Source of the DNA: Planctomycetales bacterium
GTDB lineage: Bacteria; Planctomycetota; Planctomycetia; Pirellulales; Thermoguttaceae
Assembly: GCA_007127495.1 (NCBI GenBank)
Contig: SKZG01000060.1
Location: forward strand, 1 to 10,390
DNA: 10,390 nucleotides
Direction of reading: 5' to 3'
Below the pieces are notes generated by a model that was given only the letters and a program-made list of their open reading frames with translations, was not told the origin of the DNA and searched no databases. This document shows, piece after piece, positions 6,960 through 10,390 of the stretch (positions are counted from its first letter, which is position 1; each line of letters starts with the position of its first letter). Both the position numbers and the translations under genes were made by a program.

Positions 6960-8450
6960 ATGAACACCCATCCATCGACCATTCCCAGCCCGGCTGAGCT
7001 TGCACACCTGCTCCGAGTCCACGCTCCGCGGTGGATCGTTCCGGCGATCGTGGTTGCCTCCCTGGTGGCCCTCTACGCGGTATTTCGCACCGATACCTGG
7101 GAAGCGTCGCAGGCTCTGGTGATTCGCAACGAAGCAGTGAATAACCACGTGGGGCCCGGCAAGTTCGGCCACACGGACGAAATGAAAACCGTCCAGGAAA
7201 CCATTCTGGAACTGGCACGCAGCCGGACCGTGTTGGCTGGAGCCCTGGCCGAGGTGGGGGCGCCGAACGGCCTCAGCTCGGAAGCGGCCGATTGGCCTAC
7301 CGATTGCGTGATTGAGGAACTCCAGAAGAACGTCGCCCTGACGCCCCCCAAAGGAGCAGAATTCGGAACCACCGAGGTCTTCTACCTGCAGGTCCAAGAC
7401 CCAAGCCGGGCCCGCGCGCTTGCGCTGGCCGGGGCCGTATGCCGTCAATTGGAATCGCGGTTCCAAGCCCTTCGCGACGAAAAAGCCCAGGATATGGTCG
7501 ACGAACTACTGCGGACGGTCGCCGGCACCCGCTCGAAGCTCGATCAGGCAACCACCAAGGTAAGCGAGATCGAACGCCAGGTGGGTGGCGATCTGGCGGA
7601 ATTGCGGGCACTAGAGAACTCCGGTGCCGACTTCAGCACGCTGCGTCAGACCGCCATGCAGATTCGGGCCGAACTTCGCGAGGCCCAGTCGGCCAACGAT
7701 GCCCGCCTGCATCTGCTGGACCTGCTCCGCGCGGCCCAGCCCGACTCGGGCCGACTGCTGGCCGCGCCCGGCGCACTGCTGGATTCGCAACCGGCCTTGC
7801 GGCAGCTCAAAGAGGGCCTCGTCGACGCGCAAATCCGCACTGCGACACTCAGGGGGCACATGTCCGGCGAGCACCCGACGGTCAGGTCGGCCATGGAAAC
7901 CGAGGAAGAAATTGCCAGGAACCTGCACGCCGAGTTGGGCATTGCCCTCCGCGGCCTCGAAGCGGAACAGAAGCTGGGCGAACGGCGGTTGTCTAGGCTC
8001 AACGAGCAGCTCGCAGCAACCGACGTCAGGCTGGACCGCTTGGCTGAATTGCGCGCGACCTATGCCGCGCGACTGGCCGAGTACCAAAACCGGGCGACTG
8101 CTTTGGAGCGGGCGGAGAACCACCTGGCCGAAGCGAGGGCGAGCCAAGCCAGTGCCAATGCGGCCAGCCTCATCACACGAATTGACCAGCCGCAAACCGG
8201 CGTGAACCCCTTGGGGCCAAGCCGCGCTGTGACCGTGCTCCTTGGCGTTGCCGGCGGGCTGTTGTGCGGGTTCGGCGTGCTCTTCCTGACCGTCCAGCCC
8301 GCAACATCGGAATTAGCGGCACATTCGGCTCCCGCCACGGCTCCCACAATGCCGGGTTCCAACGGGGCGGTGCCCGTCAGCCCACCCGCCGCAAATCGGG
8401 TTCTATCCTTGAAGCAGGCCCTCGGTAAGGTGGCCGCCAGTGTTGCGTAA
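6960..8450 (+). CDS. Wzz/GumC-type polysaccharide co-polymerase, no kinase domain
   Basis: A 496-residue inner-membrane protein that would control chain length or couple polymerisation to export. The start at 6960 has GAGGCG 5 nt upstream and lies 47 nt after the predicted sigma-54 start site; an upstream ATG at 6849 is before that promoter. Topology is typical: a short cytosolic N-terminus, TM1 at about 24-42, a large periplasmic part with extended coiled coil (about 170-250 and 310-400) containing the GumC-like GEHPTVRSA segment (303-311), then NPLGPSRA (416-423) before TM2 (about 424-446). The tail (447-496) is Ala/Pro-rich and ends in a short amphipathic stretch, with no Walker motifs, so the BY-kinase found fused in Wzc-type proteins is absent or encoded elsewhere. 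It leads the rightward operon, 27 bp ahead of the ligase/polymerase gene. Confidence 0.88.
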   Translation: MNTHPSTIPSPAELAHLLRVHAPRWIVPAIVVASLVALYAVFRTDTWEASQALVIRNEAVNNHVGPGKFGHTDEMKTVQETILELARSRTVLAGALAEVGAPNGLSSEAADWPTDCVIEELQKNVALTPPKGAEFGTTEVFYLQVQDPSRARALALAGAVCRQLESRFQALRDEKAQDMVDELLRTVAGTRSKLDQATTKVSEIERQVGGDLAELRALENSGADFSTLRQTAMQIRAELREAQSANDARLHLLDLLRAAQPDSGRLLAAPGALLDSQPALRQLKEGLVDAQIRTATLRGHMSGEHPTVRSAMETEEEIARNLHAELGIALRGLEAEQKLGERRLSRLNEQLAATDVRLDRLAELRATYAARLAEYQNRATALERAENHLAEARASQASANAASLITRIDQPQTGVNPLGPSRAVTVLLGVAGGLLCGFGVLFLTVQPATSELAAHSAPATAPTMPGSNGAVPVSPPAANRVLSLKQALGKVAASVA

Positions 8451-8477
8451 CGAGTCCACGCGAGGATACTTAACGGC

Positions 8478-9833
8478 ATGCCCGCCCTGTACGTCATTGC
8501 CGGAATCTTGGCTGCCGTCTGGGGCGCGGTGTTCGCGCTCCGCGGCTCATTGGTGGCCGGCTGTTTGGCGTATCTGACGGTGGCCGTCTGCTTCGGGCAT
8601 CCGTTTTGGCACGCGAACGTCGGGCCGGTTCCGGTGACGCTCGACCGGCTGGTCTTGGTGGGGTTGCTCGTTGCCTACGTAGTGCAGTGGCGACTCGGCC
8701 GAATCGATCCTAAATCGGCCGGCCGTGCCGACTGGGCCCTGCTGGCGCTGATCGCGGTGTTGGTCCTTTCCACACTGAGGCTCGAGTGGTCGGAAGGCTT
8801 TCCCGGCGGTCCGGAAACGGTCGTACGCCTGTGGATCGGATACCTGACGCCGGTATGCCTGTACTGGATTGCACGGCAGGCGCCGTTGGGCAAGCGAAAC
8901 GTCGTTCTGGTCCAGGCGACGCTGGCTTGCCTGGGCGTCTACCTTGCCGTGGTAGGGCTGCTCGAGGTGTCGGGGCAATGGTGGGCCGTGTTTCCCCGGC
9001 ACATGGCCGACCCGGCGTTAGGAATCCATTTCGGACGCGCCCGCGGCCCCATGGTTCATTCGGTCACCTTCGGCTTGGTGCTGGCCGTGTGCTTGTTGGC
9101 GGCGTGGCTGTGGCGTGCGCGTTGGGGGCGCATGGGGCAATTGGCTTGGCTCGCCATGGTGCCCATGATGCTGGCCGGCATTTATTTCAGCTATACTCGA
9201 AGCGTATGGATGGGAGCCGCCCTGGGACTAGCGATTGTGCTCGGCCTGACACTCCAAGGGCCGTGGCGGCGGCTGGTGCTCGGAGCCATGGTGGTAGCCG
9301 CTCTGCTGCTCGTCCTGACGCGGATGGAAAAGCTATTGAGCTTCGAACGCGAGTATCAGGCGCAATACACACGCCAAAGTGTCGACCTCCGTGGCAGCTT
9401 CGCCTACGTTTCGTGGCAGATGTTCCGCGATCGTCCGTTGCTTGGCACCGGGTTCAATCAGTTCCCGGAGGCCAAGAAACCCTATCTTTCCGATCGCTCG
9501 ACGGCGTTGGAACTGGAAGCCATCCGCCCGTATTCGCACCACTCCACGTTCCTGAGTGTGCTGACGGAAATGGGACTGGTCGGATTCGCCTTGTTCCTGA
9601 TGGTTCTCGGCCTTTGGGCACACGCCGCATGGCGGGTCATTGCCAAGCCGACGATGCCCGCTTGGGCCCGGAGCCACGCGGTGCTGTTCCTCGGAGCGAT
9701 GGGGGTTTACGTGTGCCAGGCCTTCTTTCATGAGCTGAGCTACACGCCCATCGACAACTCGCTTCTGTTTCTGCTGGCCGGCGTTACGGTTGGCATCGCC
9801 CAGTCGGGTGAGCCAACCGGTCCGATGACGTGA
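8478..9833 (+). CDS. O-antigen ligase / Wzy-type polymerase family membrane protein
   Basis: A 451-residue multispanning protein, length and layout as in the Wzy_C/O-antigen ligase family (PF04932). About 11-12 hydrophobic segments are seen, with the large periplasmic loop at about 281-357 between TM segments. Family marks are Arg189 in RARGPMVHS, Arg241 in YFSYTRSVWMG, GTGFNQF (323-329) and the loop end YSHHSTFLSVLTEMGLVG (352-369), where Glu364 is conserved. The usual His-Asn pair is His-His here (354-355). It would polymerise repeat units (Wzy role) or ligate the finished chain to a carrier; next to a co-polymerase and with a flippase in the divergent operon, the polymerase role is more likely. 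GAGG lies 12 nt before the ATG, and the gene follows the co-polymerase by 27 bp, so they are probably co-transcribed from the sigma-54 promoter. Confidence 0.87.
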   Translation: MPALYVIAGILAAVWGAVFALRGSLVAGCLAYLTVAVCFGHPFWHANVGPVPVTLDRLVLVGLLVAYVVQWRLGRIDPKSAGRADWALLALIAVLVLSTLRLEWSEGFPGGPETVVRLWIGYLTPVCLYWIARQAPLGKRNVVLVQATLACLGVYLAVVGLLEVSGQWWAVFPRHMADPALGIHFGRARGPMVHSVTFGLVLAVCLLAAWLWRARWGRMGQLAWLAMVPMMLAGIYFSYTRSVWMGAALGLAIVLGLTLQGPWRRLVLGAMVVAALLLVLTRMEKLLSFEREYQAQYTRQSVDLRGSFAYVSWQMFRDRPLLGTGFNQFPEAKKPYLSDRSTALELEAIRPYSHHSTFLSVLTEMGLVGFALFLMVLGLWAHAAWRVIAKPTMPAWARSHAVLFLGAMGVYVCQAFFHELSYTPIDNSLLFLLAGVTVGIAQSGEPTGPMT

Positions 9834-9883
9834 TCGCACCGCCGTGAGCGGTTTGCGTCCGACTCTGAAAGCCGGGTTTTTGC

Positions 9884-9918
9884 GGCATTTGCGCGAAAAA
9901 TGCCAAACAAAGTTGGCA
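9884..9918. other. Two mutually exclusive hairpins
   Basis: GGCATTT (9884-9890) pairs with AAATGCC (9898-9904), and TGCCAA (9901-9906) pairs with TTGGCA (9913-9918). They share the bases TGCC at 9901-9904, so only one can form at a time. No T-run follows either, so neither is a standard intrinsic terminator on the plus strand. Confidence 0.45.
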
Positions 9919-9934
9919 AAACCGTGTCAGGCGC

Positions 9935-9964
9935 TTGACAGAACACCCCGTTTCTATCAAGAAT
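9935..9964 (+). promoter_or_regulatory. Possible sigma-70 promoter for the right-edge gene
   Basis: A perfect -35 TTGACA (9935-9940) is followed 18 bp later by AAGAAT (9959-9964), 4 of 6 matches to the -10 box. If used, it would give a leader of about 310 nt before the gene at 10281. The -10 match is weak and housekeeping promoters in planctomycetes are poorly conserved. Confidence 0.25.
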
Positions 9965-10025
9965 GGAGGTATCGGTTCGCGGGGCGTGCGGAATATGGAT
10001 GCTTCGTGCTGAAGGACAACCGTCG

Positions 10026-10047
10026 CCGTTTTGGGCACAAAAAACGG
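10026..10047. other. Hairpin CCGTTTT/AAAACGG
   Basis: Perfect 7-bp arms CCGTTTT (10026-10032) and AAAACGG (10041-10047) around an 8-base loop GGGCACAA. It lies in the presumed leader of the right-edge gene. No T-run follows, so it is not an obvious terminator. Confidence 0.35.
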
Positions 10048-10280
10048 AAGTAAGTTGCCTAAGTTTCCCTGTTCACCCAGGCTCCACACTTTTGCGATGG
10101 CAAGGTTGGGAATCCGGAGAAACAAATGGTCCCTGGTCGGGGCCGCTCGGGTTTTGCCCATGGGGTCCTATGGTGTTTGCCATCGGAAGGCGTTTTCCGT
10201 TCTTATCCGGAAGCTGTGAGCAGTTTAGCGGCTTCGAACAACTCCGTTTTTCAGGCAGCGATTCGCGCTAGCAAGTGGTG

Positions 10281-10390
10281 ATGATGAAAACGGCGGACAC
10301 AAGCAAGCTTGTTCCCAAGGTCCTGTCGCATTGCGTGGTGCTGGCGGTTGCCACCGTGTTGGCTGTCGTGCTCGCGTGGAGCTATTGGCC
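10281..10390 (+). CDS. N-terminus of a membrane protein, possibly an exosortase (3' end outside window)
   Basis: An ATG pair at 10281 and 10284, with GTG codons at 10275 and 10278 and an in-frame TAG at 10269-10271, opens a frame that runs off the window after 36 codons. A short basic N-terminus (MMKTADTSKLVPKV) is followed by a strongly hydrophobic segment from about residue 18 that ends in LAWSYWP. Exosortases (EpsH/XrtA-type transpeptidases that process PEP-CTERM-like surface proteins) often have just this first helix ending in an AWxYWP-type sequence, and they commonly sit in loci with an acyltransferase, deacetylase, co-polymerase and ligase as here. The catalytic Cys/Arg/His lie outside the window, so the call rests on about ten residues and on context. 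Another inner-membrane protein is possible. No clear Shine-Dalgarno is seen. Confidence 0.5.
   Translation, partial: MMKTADTSKLVPKVLSHCVVLAVATVLAVVLAWSYW

Larger units (their letters stand above)
9834..10280. other. 447-bp non-coding region with hairpins
   Basis: No reading frame here has a plausible start, Shine-Dalgarno and protein-like composition; the open frames on both strands are short, basic and without recognisable motifs. GC is visibly lower than in flanking genes, with many A and T runs. It contains a weak stem ACCGC/GCGGT (9838-9852) just after the ligase stop, two overlapping hairpins near 9884-9918, a third at 10026-10047 and a TTGACA element at 9935. It probably holds the end of one transcription unit and the promoter and leader of the next gene, and could encode a small RNA. 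No riboswitch class was recognised. Confidence 0.55.

Noticed and set aside
6687..7466. Leftward extension of the acyltransferase frame by about 260 codons
   Set aside because: It is antisense to the co-polymerase gene, and the strong Shine-Dalgarno at 6693-6700 sets the start at 6686. Long open frames are common opposite GC-rich genes.
8786..9733. 315-codon plus-strand frame inside the ligase/polymerase gene
   Set aside because: It is Arg/Gly/Pro-rich as expected for an out-of-frame reading of GC-rich DNA, while the ligase frame has clear family motifs and helices.
9838..9852. Intrinsic terminator after the ligase gene
   Set aside because: The stem is only 5 bp and is followed by TTGCG rather than a T-run.
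9844..10053. 69-codon plus-strand frame in the gap after the ligase
   Set aside because: GTG start with no Shine-Dalgarno, basic low-complexity product, no motif; treated as non-coding.

Overview
The window is GC-rich and densely coded. It looks like part of a chromosome from a planctomycete-type bacterium. That assignment is an inference from three things: high GC with scattered divergent operons, Shine-Dalgarno signals missing at several starts, and an exopolysaccharide gene set (CelD/BcsL-type acyltransferase, polysaccharide deacetylase, Wzx-like flippase, Wzz-like co-polymerase, O-antigen ligase-like protein) typical of exosortase-linked loci in Planctomycetes and proteobacteria. No 16S or other taxonomic marker is present.

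Left edge (1-1844): the 3' part of a GH13 subfamily 18 glycoside phosphorylase, followed by a small DUF433 protein of the antitoxin type. The expected overlapping toxin gene starts (ATG AGG TTC TTG) but stops after seven codons, so it appears truncated exactly where the next, convergent gene ends.

Minus-strand operon (6686 down to 1819): acyltransferase (FemAB/GNAT fold), polysaccharide deacetylase, 14-TM-type polysaccharide flippase and GT4 glycosyltransferase. Gaps are 27 bp and 9 bp, and the last junction is a 4-bp ATGA overlap. These would build, modify and export lipid-linked oligosaccharide units.

Divergent control region (6687-6959): it holds a near-consensus sigma-54 promoter (TGGCAC-N5-TTGCA) driving the rightward genes. 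Upstream of it are four copies of the hexamer AACACG (one inverted) spaced at nearly whole helical turns, a good candidate for activator binding sites shared by both operons.

Plus-strand genes (6960-9833): a Wzz/GumC-type polysaccharide co-polymerase without a kinase domain, then an O-antigen ligase/Wzy-type polymerase 27 bp downstream. After a 447-bp non-coding stretch rich in small hairpins, the window ends in the first 36 codons of a membrane protein whose start resembles the N-terminus of exosortases.

Taken together, the region from 1819 to the end is most of a Wzx/Wzy-style exopolysaccharide locus, probably coupled to an exosortase (PEP-CTERM-like) surface system and under sigma-54 control. 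No tRNA, rRNA, CRISPR or insertion sequence was seen.
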